Assembly: GCF_002260525.1 (NCBI RefSeq)
Contig: NZ_MRYI01000002.1
Coordinates: 310,001-374,000, forward strand
DNA length: 64,000 nt
Reading direction: 5' to 3'
Source: Hahella sp. CCB-MM4
GTDB lineage: Bacteria; Pseudomonadota; Gammaproteobacteria; Pseudomonadales; Oleiphilaceae
In this document: one piece after another, positions 18,129 through 26,671 of the stretch
Position numbering within the stretch: position 1 is the stretch's first letter
Layout of the letters: the number at the start of each line of letters is the position of its first letter
Notes under the pieces: model-generated
The model's input: the letters and a program-made list of their open reading frames with translations, nothing else
Told to the model about the DNA's origin: nothing
The model's database searches: none
Made by a program: the position numbers and the translations under genes

Positions 18129-19091
18129 ATGCGCATTATTTTAAGCCGCAAAGGATTTGACTCCGCCGCAGGCGGTTGTCCCAACCCGATACTTCCGGAT
18201 GGTCGGTTAGTTCCCCTTCCGATTCCAGATTCTCTATCTCCGATCCGGTACCAGGACATTTGTCATGACGAGCACAACATCGGGCTCTTGGTCAATCAAC
18301 TGACCAAGGGCAAGCTCACCAAATCAGACGGCGCTCACCTGGATCCGGATCTTGTATCAACCCACTATCCCCGCAGTCACCACTGGCGCCCTTTACTGGG
18401 ACAGACCGGAGCGGCACAAGGACATCTTCATAAACAGGGGGTATCCGTCGGAGATATATTTCTGTTCTTTGGGGTTTTCCAATCCATCCATCGAGTTTTC
18501 CCTAACCGAAGAAAACACTCAACTGGCACTGAGAAGCCGACGAAGCAACGACAGGCGTCTGGTCGGAAGCAATGGCACTTTGACACTCAACAACCCAAGC
18601 GCCATATCATCTGGGGCTGGATGCAGGTAGGTCAAATCTTGCAGATTGACGAACTTGGTGAGTCTGATCTTCCCTGGGCTCGTTATCACCCACACTTTTA
18701 TCGTGGAAAAGACCCGAATAATACGCTTTACCTGGCCAGCAACAAGCTGAATATACCAGGAGAATTCCCCAATCTTCCTGGATCGGGCACCTTTCAGTAT
18801 GCCAGCAAAGAAAGAATCCTTACCGCCCCCGATAGCCTGCTCACCCAGTGGCAGCTTCCCACTTGGTGGTACCCCGATTCAGGTAAGTCACCACTCAGTT
18901 ATCATCATAATCCTGAGCGCTGGAAGTTATTCAAAGACAGAGTGTTACTGAAAGCAGCCGCTCGAGGACAGGAATTTGTTCTTGATTGTGACGACTACCC
19001 TGAAGCATTACCATGGCTGGCAAAGTTAGTTCAGACTGAGCTCGCCACGTCGAATCCAGAGCTATCGATTAAAAAGGCATTGAAGGAGTAA
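18129..19091 (+). CDS. Nmad3-family (nucleotide modification associated) protein
   Basis: 320 aa. The start MRIILSRKGFDSAAGGCPNP, followed by ILPDGRLVPLPIP, is the signature of nucleotide-modification-associated domain 3. This family was defined from phage and bacterial DNA-modification contexts and has no proven reaction. Other conserved-looking stretches are THYPRSHHWRP, GDIFLFFGVFQ and HIIWGWMQVG. The stop is 3 nt before the MazG-like gene, so the two form an operon. No canonical ribosome-binding site precedes the ATG, and the start is set by homology to the family N-terminus. Not a toxin or nuclease by any motif I can see. Confidence 0.78.
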   Translation: MRIILSRKGFDSAAGGCPNPILPDGRLVPLPIPDSLSPIRYQDICHDEHNIGLLVNQLTKGKLTKSDGAHLDPDLVSTHYPRSHHWRPLLGQTGAAQGHLHKQGVSVGDIFLFFGVFQSIHRVFPNRRKHSTGTEKPTKQRQASGRKQWHFDTQQPKRHIIWGWMQVGQILQIDELGESDLPWARYHPHFYRGKDPNNTLYLASNKLNIPGEFPNLPGSGTFQYASKERILTAPDSLLTQWQLPTWWYPDSGKSPLSYHHNPERWKLFKDRVLLKAAARGQEFVLDCDDYPEALPWLAKLVQTELATSNPELSIKKALKE

Positions 19092-19094
19092 AAC

Positions 19095-19445
19095 ATGGAT
19101 ATTAAAAAGATCCAGAGCATTATTGCCGAGTTCGCCACAGAAAGAGACTGGGACCAGTTCCACAATCCCAAAAACCTGGCAATAGCGATGTCAGTGGAGT
19201 GCTCCGAATTCCTGGAAGAGTTCCAATGGCTGACCCTTGAACAGGCATCAGAAGTGATGTCCGATCACGACAAGGCGCAAAGAGTCACGGATGAACTGGC
19301 AGATGTCGCCGTATATCTTCTGCGTCTGGCGGACAAACTCAACATTGACCTTGAATCCGCCATCCACACCAAAATTGACAAAAATCGGGAAAAGTATCCC
19401 GTCGAAAAATTTAAAGGTCTGGCCAGGAAATACAATGAGATCTAA
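19095..19445 (+). CDS. MazG-like nucleotide pyrophosphohydrolase
   Basis: 116 aa all-alpha NTP-PPase. The metal-binding pattern is intact: ECSEFLEEFQW and, 35 residues later, DELADVAVYLLRLAD. These enzymes hydrolyse (d)NTPs, often dCTP or modified dNTPs, to monophosphate and PPi. AAGGAG lies 8 nt upstream. It is directly coupled to the Nmad3 gene, which suggests a shared nucleotide-sanitising or modification role. Confidence 0.88.
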   Translation: MDIKKIQSIIAEFATERDWDQFHNPKNLAIAMSVECSEFLEEFQWLTLEQASEVMSDHDKAQRVTDELADVAVYLLRLADKLNIDLESAIHTKIDKNREKYPVEKFKGLARKYNEI

Positions 19446-19475
19446 ACGTCACTGTCTTAAGGCTTCTTCCACCGA

Positions 19476-20747
19476 TCAATGGCTCAGCGCTGCCGCAGGA
19501 TTGACGGTATCAGACTCGACTTTTCCTCTCTTCACAAATGACACCACATCAGCGGAGAGTTCATCTACCGCATCCACATGTGGTATGTGCCCGCTTTCAG
19601 GGTAGAAAACCACTGTGGGCGGATAGCCTGCCGCACTCAGTCTGAGATAAACCGGTCTGATCACCTGCCCGACCAGATCAGCGTGGCCGGTCAAAGCCGC
19701 GTTAGGCAGGAACGAATCTTTAGAGCCGAACATCATCAACACAGGAACCCTCAATAGACTAAGCCGCTTGGTCAGACTTTCCGGATCTTCTTTGCGGGTT
19801 TCAACTCCCATTGTATAAATGTCCCGGACACAGGTGGTGATAAATCGATCATACTCGGCCAGATTACCAACAGCACTCTGGACTCTCGACTCCGTAAAAA
19901 AAGCAGAGTCCTGATTCAGGGTTAAAAACAGACCTGTAGAAGAATCCTCAAGCTCGCCGCTATCAGGATTAAATTTCTTGTAGTAGTGCAATGCCTGTAT
20001 TTCCGCCTCAGTCCGAGACATTTCCGCCTCCAGATGCCCAAGGGAGTTCCAGACAGACTTCCATTGGTTCAAATCTTCAGCCAATGATGGATCAAATAAC
20101 TTTATTGCCTGGCCGTCTGCCGTGCGAAATTCGGATGGGTATTCTTCCAGACCATAGGGCGACTCCAATATCAGACTGGCGACACTCTGCGGATAATCGA
20201 GCGCATAGCCAACAGCCCATTGCCCTCCCAAGCTGTGTCCATAGAGATGAAAATTCCCAATTTTCAGATGATTGGCCAGCAACAGGTGAATCACTTCCCG
20301 ACTATTCTGCAAACTTCTCTGAATTGTCTGCTCCAGATTTCCAGGGATAGACTTACCATAGTTGGGAAGATCGGCGGCAATCACTCGGAAGCCTTCCAGA
20401 GCCAATGCCCGAATCAACTGGCTGAAGTAGCCCATATTGGCACAACGCCCGTGTATCAGTACGATAGTGTCCGCATCCTCCGGGTCGTCGTTTCCCCAGT
20501 ATACATCCTGATAGGCGACCTCCCAGATTCGACTGTTATGATCCTTAATCTTTACGTAGTCCGCAGGAAACGCATATTTAACTCTATCCCTCCAGAAACT
20601 GCTTCCCTTTGCCTCGGAGTATACTCTGGGGACAAAATCACCTTCCGGCTGCTTGACTGTGTGAGCACACCCCGTTACCAGAAAAATCAGGATGACCCAT
20701 ATTGAACAATATCCTGACGCCTTGAACCGGCAACCACTCCCTGACAT
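19476..20747 (-). CDS. Alpha/beta-hydrolase lipoprotein
   Basis: About 423 aa. The start is uncertain: ATGs at 20759 and 20747 and a GTG at 20783 are all in frame. The 20747 ATG has GGA 7 nt upstream. The signal ends in lipobox FLVTGC. The hydrolase fold shows an HGRCANMGYF oxyanion region, the nucleophile elbow GHSLGG (Ser), SKDSFLPN (Asp) and ESGHIPHVD (His), so the catalytic triad is complete. It lies after sctP on the same strand. It may be read through from the T3SS operon but has no obvious secretion role. Confidence 0.82.
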   Translation of the reverse strand: MSGSGCRFKASGYCSIWVILIFLVTGCAHTVKQPEGDFVPRVYSEAKGSSFWRDRVKYAFPADYVKIKDHNSRIWEVAYQDVYWGNDDPEDADTIVLIHGRCANMGYFSQLIRALALEGFRVIAADLPNYGKSIPGNLEQTIQRSLQNSREVIHLLLANHLKIGNFHLYGHSLGGQWAVGYALDYPQSVASLILESPYGLEEYPSEFRTADGQAIKLFDPSLAEDLNQWKSVWNSLGHLEAEMSRTEAEIQALHYYKKFNPDSGELEDSSTGLFLTLNQDSAFFTESRVQSAVGNLAEYDRFITTCVRDIYTMGVETRKEDPESLTKRLSLLRVPVLMMFGSKDSFLPNAALTGHADLVGQVIRPVYLRLSAAGYPPTVVFYPESGHIPHVDAVDELSADVVSFVKRGKVESDTVNPAAALSH

Positions 20748-20776
20748 GCCATGTTCCATTCGATGCAGCCAACGCT

Positions 20777-21643
20777 TTACCACAGTTCATCTCCCGGCTC
20801 AGAATCTAGCACTACTTCCACAATATTCAACTCACCTAACTGCTTATCCTTAAAGCGCGACTGAAGACCAGGAATTGCTTTCTGCAGCATGTCTCTTATC
20901 TCGGCTTGCCTACAATTGGCCATCAGCCTCCAGCACCCCGGAGAGCACTGCTGAAGGCTGAGCGTCGTACCAGGTAGAAAATGTTCTTTCAGCTGCAAAC
21001 GAACAGTTTCTGTAGGATCCCAAGATGTTTGGCGGGCATTAATGAGCAACTTATCAACCTGAGCTTCGAACATTTTTTCAAGTCCCTGCCAGCCGACAGA
21101 TTCATTCTTAATCGTACTGTCCAAGGTACTAGAAATAGTAGAGGCAGTAGTGGCATTCGAAGTCACCACATAATGCTGACTCTGCTCGTTGATCAGGGCT
21201 TGGACGGTTGTTACTGAGAGCGGTTCTTTGGACATCCGGTATTCGTCGTCCAGATGTCGATTCTTAAAAGGTTCTCTGTTTATTTCCTCTCCATCAACAT
21301 TGCCTGATCCCGGATGGTCAACCAATACAGAATGTTCCCGTTTTTCTATTGTTTTTTGCCGCTGAACTGCGGAAATTGTTCCCCCGGATCCAGACTCAGG
21401 TGGTCTCTCTTTACTCTCTCTAATTATGCGAGCTGAAGAGTCCCCTTGAGTCACATTACGCTTACCTTGGGGTTGTTCAGGCTTTGCTTCAAGCAATGAT
21501 ACAAAGTCGAGGCGTTGCTGATACCGCCACGCTTCCGGGTTATCATGCTGATTGGGGTAGCGTGTACCCTTGATCCCTGTTTCTTCTGGTTTTGACCAAG
21601 CAGAGGAATCTGATGTTTGGTCAGCCCGAAATTCCATACTCAT
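20777..21643 (-). CDS. sctP: T3SS needle-length/HrpP-type protein SctP (by position)
   Basis: 288 aa. The N-terminal 150 residues are polar and low in predicted structure (many Glu, Gln, Ser). A folded-looking C-terminal region follows (about 190-288: RLQLKEHFLPGTTLSLQQ; QLGELNIVEVVLD). This FliK/HrpP-like layout and the gene order sctN-sctO-this gene match SctP, the ruler and substrate-specificity switch. Sequence recognition is weak, so the name rests on position. Last T3SS gene of the minus-strand operon. Confidence 0.65.
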   Translation of the reverse strand: MSMEFRADQTSDSSAWSKPEETGIKGTRYPNQHDNPEAWRYQQRLDFVSLLEAKPEQPQGKRNVTQGDSSARIIRESKERPPESGSGGTISAVQRQKTIEKREHSVLVDHPGSGNVDGEEINREPFKNRHLDDEYRMSKEPLSVTTVQALINEQSQHYVVTSNATTASTISSTLDSTIKNESVGWQGLEKMFEAQVDKLLINARQTSWDPTETVRLQLKEHFLPGTTLSLQQCSPGCWRLMANCRQAEIRDMLQKAIPGLQSRFKDKQLGELNIVEVVLDSEPGDELW

Positions 21644-21704
21644 AGTTTCTTCAGGTTAATTTTGATAGCTGCGTATAGCCACATCGCATACGCTTTCCAT
21701 CGAT

Positions 21705-22199
21705 TTAAATTTTCCAACTGCGCGAATACCGCTCTTCTACGAGACTGTCCCCTCGCCGCACCTGTCGCTTGTTTAATTGCAACTTCAATTCTTTGATTCG
21801 CCCTTCCAACTGATCTTTGCGCGCCGATTGCCTGCTCAGCCGGATTTTTGCTTCCTGCAGTCTCACTCCAGTTGCATCCCTTGCATTCAAAGCTTCATTG
21901 ACTTCCTGCTGTTGGTATCTCACTTGATCATTAACAGAATCGATGTAGGCCGAGCGCTTCTGTGCCAGATGAGAGTCAGGAGCCTCTCCCGTAAAAATTT
22001 CCCACTTTGCCAAAAGTGCAGAACGACTCTGCTGCCATTCCTTCAATTTTCGTGTAGCACTTTGAAGCCTTTCCTCGCATTGAGCGAACTCTCGCTGGAC
22101 AGCCAGGAGTTCAGACTCCAGCTGCTGCAATCGCTTCAGGCAAAGTGAGAGAAGACGCCCCAGATTATGAATCATTCGTCGCTCGTCGCCGGCATGCAT
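21705..22199 (-). CDS. sctO: T3SS stalk protein SctO (YscO/FliJ-like)
   Basis: 164 aa, almost entirely coiled coil (LQQLESELLAVQREFAQCEE; KDQLEGRIKELKLQLNKRQ). In all T3SSs a coiled-coil protein of this size follows the ATPase gene and inserts into the ATPase hexamer. A 100-nt gap separates it from sctN. The assignment rests on coiled-coil character plus position. Confidence 0.78.
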   Translation of the reverse strand: MHAGDERRMIHNLGRLLSLCLKRLQQLESELLAVQREFAQCEERLQSATRKLKEWQQSRSALLAKWEIFTGEAPDSHLAQKRSAYIDSVNDQVRYQQQEVNEALNARDATGVRLQEAKIRLSRQSARKDQLEGRIKELKLQLNKRQVRRGDSLVEERYSRSWKI

Positions 22200-22299
22200 C
22201 AGTTGTCATATCCTTCTTTGACAGAAACACTTAATATTCGCTCCTGTACAGTCAACATTTCTCTTTACCCTTAACCTTTACCCATTAACCACATTCAAC

Positions 22300-23610
22300 T
22301 TATTGAACAATTTCCACCATCTGCTTTACCGTTTCCTCAAACGGATGGCAGGTATGGGCTGATTGTTGCAGCAGGTCGCGAATAGGGTTTTTCTTGGCAA
22401 TGGCTTCATCAGCTTCCGGGTCAGCACCCGCTTTATATTCACCCAGTTGTATCAACCACTCCAGTTCCTGGTATTTGGCGATCAGTTTTCTCATCTGCCT
22501 GGCGCTATCACGATGCTGCGGCGACGTTACCTTCTCAAAAACCCTACTGGCACTAGTCATTACATCAATTGCCGGATAATGAGCCGCAGCGGCCAGTTTG
22601 CGTGACAGAATGATATGGCCATCCAACAGTGAGCGAACTTCCTCCGCAATGGGATCTTCCCCTTCCTGTTCTTCTTCCTGCAATACCGTGTAGAAAGCGG
22701 TGATATATCCTTTGTCGTTATTCCCAGCCCGCTCAAACAACCTTGGCAGCATTGAAAATACGGAAGGGGGAAAACCTCTTCGAACAGGAGGTTCCCCCAA
22801 TGACAGCCCAACATCCCTTAACGCCCGTGCGTAGCGGGTGACCGAGTCCATCATCAGCATCACTTTCTTTCCCTGATCTCTGAAATACTCCGCCAGAGCC
22901 ATCCCAACACAGGCAGCCCTGGCTCGCTCCAACGCGGGTCGATCGGAGGTTGCCACTACAACAATCGAACGTCTGAGGCCTTCATCCCCCAAACTGTCTT
23001 CCATGAACTCCCGTACCTCACGCCCCCTCTCTCCTACCAGAACGATCACGTTAATATCCGAGGCAGCACCGCGAGCCAACATGCCCAAAAGGGTACTTTT
23101 CCCCCCTCCGGCAACGGCAAAAATACCAACCCGCTGGCCCAAACCAGTGGTAAGAAGACTATCCAAAGCTTTAACCCCAGTTTCCAGAGGCTCAGACACA
23201 GGAAGTCGATTCAGTGGATCTGGCGATTCCCTATAGACAGGAACTTGATGGAGCCCCTCCAATGGCAACTCACCATCAAGCGGATTTCCATAGGCGTCGA
23301 CCACCCTTCCCAACATACGCTCGTCTACCCCGATCCAGTTGCCATGATTGGAGGGGTGAACCTGCATACGAGTGGAAACACCTTCCAATACACCCATCGG
23401 CGCCAGCATCAGGTATCGGCCTTGTATTCCCACCACTTCAGCTTTAAGCGTCTGCTGAGAATCCGGATCAACCAGATCGCAAATATCACCGATCCTGGCG
23501 TCAATACCGGTTACCTTGAGAATCGTTCCGAACGCCTCCGCAACCTTGCCAACTCTGCGTACAGTTTTTTTCTGACGCAGTTCCTGCAGTATTGGAAAAT
23601 CACTATCCAT
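22300..23610 (-). CDS. sctN: T3SS ATPase SctN
   Basis: 436 aa, the usual length. Walker A is AGGGKSTLLG, the Walker B region is VMLMMDSVTRYARALRDVGL, and GEPPVRRGFPPSVF is the family signature. It energises export by unfolding substrates and releasing chaperones at the export gate. It overlaps the end of sctL by 8 nt. Confidence 0.97.
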   Translation of the reverse strand: MDSDFPILQELRQKKTVRRVGKVAEAFGTILKVTGIDARIGDICDLVDPDSQQTLKAEVVGIQGRYLMLAPMGVLEGVSTRMQVHPSNHGNWIGVDERMLGRVVDAYGNPLDGELPLEGLHQVPVYRESPDPLNRLPVSEPLETGVKALDSLLTTGLGQRVGIFAVAGGGKSTLLGMLARGAASDINVIVLVGERGREVREFMEDSLGDEGLRRSIVVVATSDRPALERARAACVGMALAEYFRDQGKKVMLMMDSVTRYARALRDVGLSLGEPPVRRGFPPSVFSMLPRLFERAGNNDKGYITAFYTVLQEEEQEGEDPIAEEVRSLLDGHIILSRKLAAAAHYPAIDVMTSASRVFEKVTSPQHRDSARQMRKLIAKYQELEWLIQLGEYKAGADPEADEAIAKKNPIRDLLQQSAHTCHPFEETVKQMVEIVQ

Positions 23611-24220
23611 TTCGGCGAATGTCTCGATGAATGTCCGCTGTCATATCCTGAATATCCTGTACAGGGTCCACGACCAAAATTCCAAATTCGGATTCAATAC
23701 GACACCCGAGAGGCCCAAGCTCTGCATCTGAGAATACTTCCAGCCGGGAAATATCAGGATGTTCCTGACGCCATTTACTCAACCATTGTTCTGAGAATTC
23801 AAGGTGTTCCGGACGGACAAAAATTTGGAGCTGCCTCTCATCCTGCAGCTCTGCCAATGCTTCGCGAAGCAGTCCCAGAACAGTCTCTTCTGAGGACAAT
23901 CTGGGTAGCACCTTCTGAAGAATCGCCAAGGATAATTTCACGATTTGCTGGTGTTGATTGTCCAGATGTCCACGAATAGTGTTCGTCACCTCAAGCATCC
24001 CTTCATACACTTGTGAACGTGCCTGCTCCATTCCGGATTCATATCCCTTTGCATAGGCTTCACTTTTGATTCTTTCCGCATCCAGCAATGTCTGTGAATG
24101 TATCCGTTCAGCAGTTTCCAGAAACTCAGCTGCACTTAGATAGCTGTCTGTATCCGTTGCAGGAATCCTCCTGCCCTGGATCTCAGCCAGCCATTGACCT
24201 TTATCGATAAGTCTGACCAT
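23603..24220 (-). CDS. sctL: T3SS ATPase regulator SctL
   Basis: 205 aa from the ATG at 24220, chosen because GGGAG lies 5 nt upstream and because this start avoids running into sctK. A central helix (AERIKSEAYAKGYESGMEQA) has the FliH/YscL/HrpE pattern, and the C-terminal domain carries VFSDAELGPLGCRIESEFG. It forms the peripheral stalk between SctN and the SctQ pods. Confidence 0.9.
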   Translation of the reverse strand: MVRLIDKGQWLAEIQGRRIPATDTDSYLSAAEFLETAERIHSQTLLDAERIKSEAYAKGYESGMEQARSQVYEGMLEVTNTIRGHLDNQHQQIVKLSLAILQKVLPRLSSEETVLGLLREALAELQDERQLQIFVRPEHLEFSEQWLSKWRQEHPDISRLEVFSDAELGPLGCRIESEFGILVVDPVQDIQDMTADIHRDIRRNG

Positions 24221-24239
24221 TAGTACTCCCTGTTCGTTG

Positions 24240-25049
24240 TCATTTAACCAGGTTGGATAAACTCGGTTTATCAGCATGCTCAGACTCAGAGTGACTTTGA
24301 TAGTTCGCGGCATCACTCATAGCAGATAGAAGCATTTCCTCCAGTTGCACATCCGAAAGCTGAGGCTTGTACCTCTTCTGGAATAGCGAGGGTGGAATCA
24401 GCAACATCATGCGTTCTCTTAAATCAGGCATATGGCGATGCAGGTAGCTCCACACCTCCTGAGCCCCCGTATAAACCAGACACTGCCCAATCAATGTCAG
24501 ATTATTGGTCAAGTCAGAGCTGCGTTGACTCAGCTCGATAACCCGCCCTAGAGCACCACCATGATGATCTTTTTTTAAATCCAATAAACTGACATCCCGA
24601 CGTCTGGACAGTGTATCTGTGTATAGGGAGTCACCCAGAAGATCACGCCAAAACACAACCGCCTGCCGCTCTATCTGGTCTCGTAGCAATGGAGCGACAA
24701 CCCCTGCTCCAATCCGGGTCAACGTTGGCCCTATCATCTCCATCGGCTGAGCAAGCCATCCGGCCATGGACTGTGGGGATATCCGTTCCGTGCCATCACT
24801 CTTGGCAGCAGCCATCGGAGTACTGAAAATACCGTCAGCACCAATTAACGAGTGTTCCAGGATGACCTTCTCAAGATAATACCTGCCACGCTTATCCGCT
24901 TTAGCAAGATCAATTAACTCCTTTGACAGGGCATTACTGGAGATATCCCCAGGTTCCACACACCAATCTTCGGACATATCCAGGAAGGACTGACGAACCA
25001 GCGCTGAGCCTAATCCACTATCTGACAGGCAATGAAACTCAGAGGACAT
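24240..25049 (-). CDS. sctK: T3SS sorting-platform protein SctK (by position)
   Basis: 269 aa soluble protein with no membrane segment. It overlaps sctJ by 11 nt and precedes sctL, the exact place of SctK/HrpD. Family members are poorly conserved. Visible features are helical blocks (AKADKRGRYYLEKVILEHSL; QIERQAVVFWRDLLGDSLY). The role would be linking the cytoplasmic SctQ platform to SctD. Confidence comes mostly from synteny. Confidence 0.68.
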   Translation of the reverse strand: MSSEFHCLSDSGLGSALVRQSFLDMSEDWCVEPGDISSNALSKELIDLAKADKRGRYYLEKVILEHSLIGADGIFSTPMAAAKSDGTERISPQSMAGWLAQPMEMIGPTLTRIGAGVVAPLLRDQIERQAVVFWRDLLGDSLYTDTLSRRRDVSLLDLKKDHHGGALGRVIELSQRSSDLTNNLTLIGQCLVYTGAQEVWSYLHRHMPDLRERMMLLIPPSLFQKRYKPQLSDVQLEEMLLSAMSDAANYQSHSESEHADKPSLSNLVK

Positions 25050-25695
25050 TCTTGGATGACCTCTGCGCTGTCACCTGAGAAGCTGCCGACATTGAATTAC
25101 CATAGCCATTTCGAGTGAAGAATTTCACGGTCACCCGGTTCACATCATCAACACCTTCAACACCATCTGTAATGATGGCCTTGATATCTGTCTCATGGAT
25201 GCTGAGATCGACAGAAGGTTGCTGAATAATCACCACAGAAACGGAGGCCGAATCTTTCTTTTCATCCAGCAATCCCTGCTGCGGCAAGGCAACGTGTACC
25301 CTGGCAGAGACAACACCATCGATCTCCATCAGTGTTGCAGAAAGTTCCTGTGACAGGGCATATAGATATCTTGCCTTTTCTTCCATAGGCGATGACACAA
25401 AGCCTTCCTTTCGGAAAATATCGCCCATGGACAAACTGTCGAACCTGGGTAATCCCTGTTCACGCAGTACAGCCATTGCCTGCGGCAGCTGATCCCTCTC
25501 CACATTAATTGCCCAGTCTTCACCGTTTTCAGCACGCACCTTCACGGCATTAATATTCACCTGCAATAAAGCGGCCTCCACCTCATTGGCCTGCTGCTCC
25601 GTCAAGCTGCTGTATAATGCAGATTTTTCACACCCTGTCAGCGATAAAAGACAGAACAACGCGACAATCAAAGTTTTTCTGCCACGATATTCCAT
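25039..25695 (-). CDS. sctJ: T3SS inner-membrane ring lipoprotein SctJ
   Basis: 218 aa. The lipoprotein signal has lipobox LSLTGC. It shows the YscJ/PrgK ring-building motifs: ANEVEAALLQ at the start and the SARVHVALP segment in the second domain. It is shorter than YscJ/PrgK, and I see no C-terminal membrane helix after the second domain, so it would be held by the lipid anchor alone, as proposed for EscJ. It forms the inner ring with SctD. Confidence 0.95.
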   Translation of the reverse strand: MEYRGRKTLIVALFCLLSLTGCEKSALYSSLTEQQANEVEAALLQVNINAVKVRAENGEDWAINVERDQLPQAMAVLREQGLPRFDSLSMGDIFRKEGFVSSPMEEKARYLYALSQELSATLMEIDGVVSARVHVALPQQGLLDEKKDSASVSVVIIQQPSVDLSIHETDIKAIITDGVEGVDDVNRVTVKFFTRNGYGNSMSAASQVTAQRSSKNVL

Positions 25696-25704
25696 ACATG
25701 GCTC

Positions 25705-26106
25705 CTATGATTGTTGCCTGAAGAGTTGCTGAACACCTTCAGAAGTTTTGTTAGCAATGTTGGCTGTCAGCTCGCTCTGAAATAAAAAAGAGTGCGCTTT
25801 CATTGTGAGTGAGATCATTTCACCAGGCGTCATCTGGTTGGTATTGGAGAGTATGCTGCGCGCATCTCCACCAATCGCATCGATCCCTCCGTTAAGACTG
25901 TCCAGTACCTGTATAGCGGCCTTAAAACCTCCACTGCTGCTTGCACTGGCTTCCGCTGCAGGAGCCAACTGCTCCGGGGCAACTTCGTTCAAACTGGCTT
26001 CAAAATTGGCAACGTCAAATACCTGAGCCGGCTGAGCTGCTGTCGTGGCAGCAGGCTCATTGACAGCCAACATATCAAATACCTGGGTTGATACTGCATC
26101 GACCAT
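25705..26106 (-). CDS. sctI: T3SS inner-rod protein SctI
   Basis: 133 aa. The Ala-rich N-terminal half has no clear structure. The C-terminal 45 residues carry the YscI/HrpB pattern (MTPGEMISLTMKAHSFLFQ, then ELTANIANK ... EGVQQLFRQ). It lies 9 nt upstream of sctJ, as in Hrp and Ysc systems. It would form the inner rod that joins the export apparatus to the needle. Confidence 0.88.
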   Translation of the reverse strand: MVDAVSTQVFDMLAVNEPAATTAAQPAQVFDVANFEASLNEVAPEQLAPAAEASASSSGGFKAAIQVLDSLNGGIDAIGGDARSILSNTNQMTPGEMISLTMKAHSFLFQSELTANIANKTSEGVQQLFRQQS

Positions 26107-26220
26107 ATACTTCTCTCCTTATCAGCCACAAGTCATCAACCTGTGACACGCATGGCCCTGGCCAAACTCCATATCAGACAGATAAATCAGACATGGACTC
26201 CGGCCTCTATGTCCAAGCCG

Positions 26221-26249
26221 GGAATGTTTCAACTGAAACACGCCATTCC
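26221..26249 (-). terminator. Intercistronic hairpin after the needle-like gene
   Basis: The stem GGAAT/ATTCC with inner GTTTCA/TGAAAC lies at the stop region of the needle-like gene, inside the 145-nt gap before sctI. A partial terminator or stabilising hairpin here would raise needle mRNA relative to the downstream genes. Confidence 0.4.
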
Positions 26250-26251
26250 GG

Positions 26252-26563
26252 TTATTTACGAGCCAATGCGTCCAGAGCCTGCCCAACACTGGAGGTAGCA
26301 GTAGAAGCATTATTTGAGAGAAACTGCATTCGCAAACTCTCCGCGGTGAGCATAGTAATAGTTGATGGGTTATCCTGACCGTTTTCACCAACTTCTGACG
26401 AGAGGGTGGTAATTTTGTCGGCCTGGGTATCCAGTGCACTCCCCCATGCTTTGGCCATTGCTTCGTACCAGCTTCCCAGGTCAGAAGACTGAGAATTTCC
26501 AGTTCCGGTATTTGCGGTCAATGCAGCTTGAGTGAGGTCATTTGTAGCGACTACGTTCGTCAT
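26252..26563 (-). CDS. Needle/filament-like T3SS protein (SctF candidate)
   Basis: 103 aa from the ATG at 26563 (AGGAG 8 nt upstream). It has no signal peptide and no Cys. An acidic/polar N-terminus leads to two helices, DLGSWYEAMAKAWGSALD and LTAESLRMQFLSNNASTATS, ending in ALDALARK. This layout (NP..., a helix with alternating hydrophobics, basic C-terminus) is that of needle or EspA-type filament subunits. It sits between sctD and sctI with long flanking gaps, as expected for a highly expressed needle gene. It is somewhat longer than YscF (87 aa). The similar C-terminus of the 48023-48706 protein supports a shared structural class. Confidence 0.6.
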   Translation of the reverse strand: MTNVVATNDLTQAALTANTGTGNSQSSDLGSWYEAMAKAWGSALDTQADKITTLSSEVGENGQDNPSTITMLTAESLRMQFLSNNASTATSSVGQALDALARK

Positions 26564-26671
26564 TTTTAATCTCCTTGTTTCATATTGGTTTACTGGCCCG
26601 ATCGAGCGGGCTCTCATTGTCATTCATCTGCCTTTTATCACTGGCAGAAAAATCCTGGGAAGCCTTAGCTT

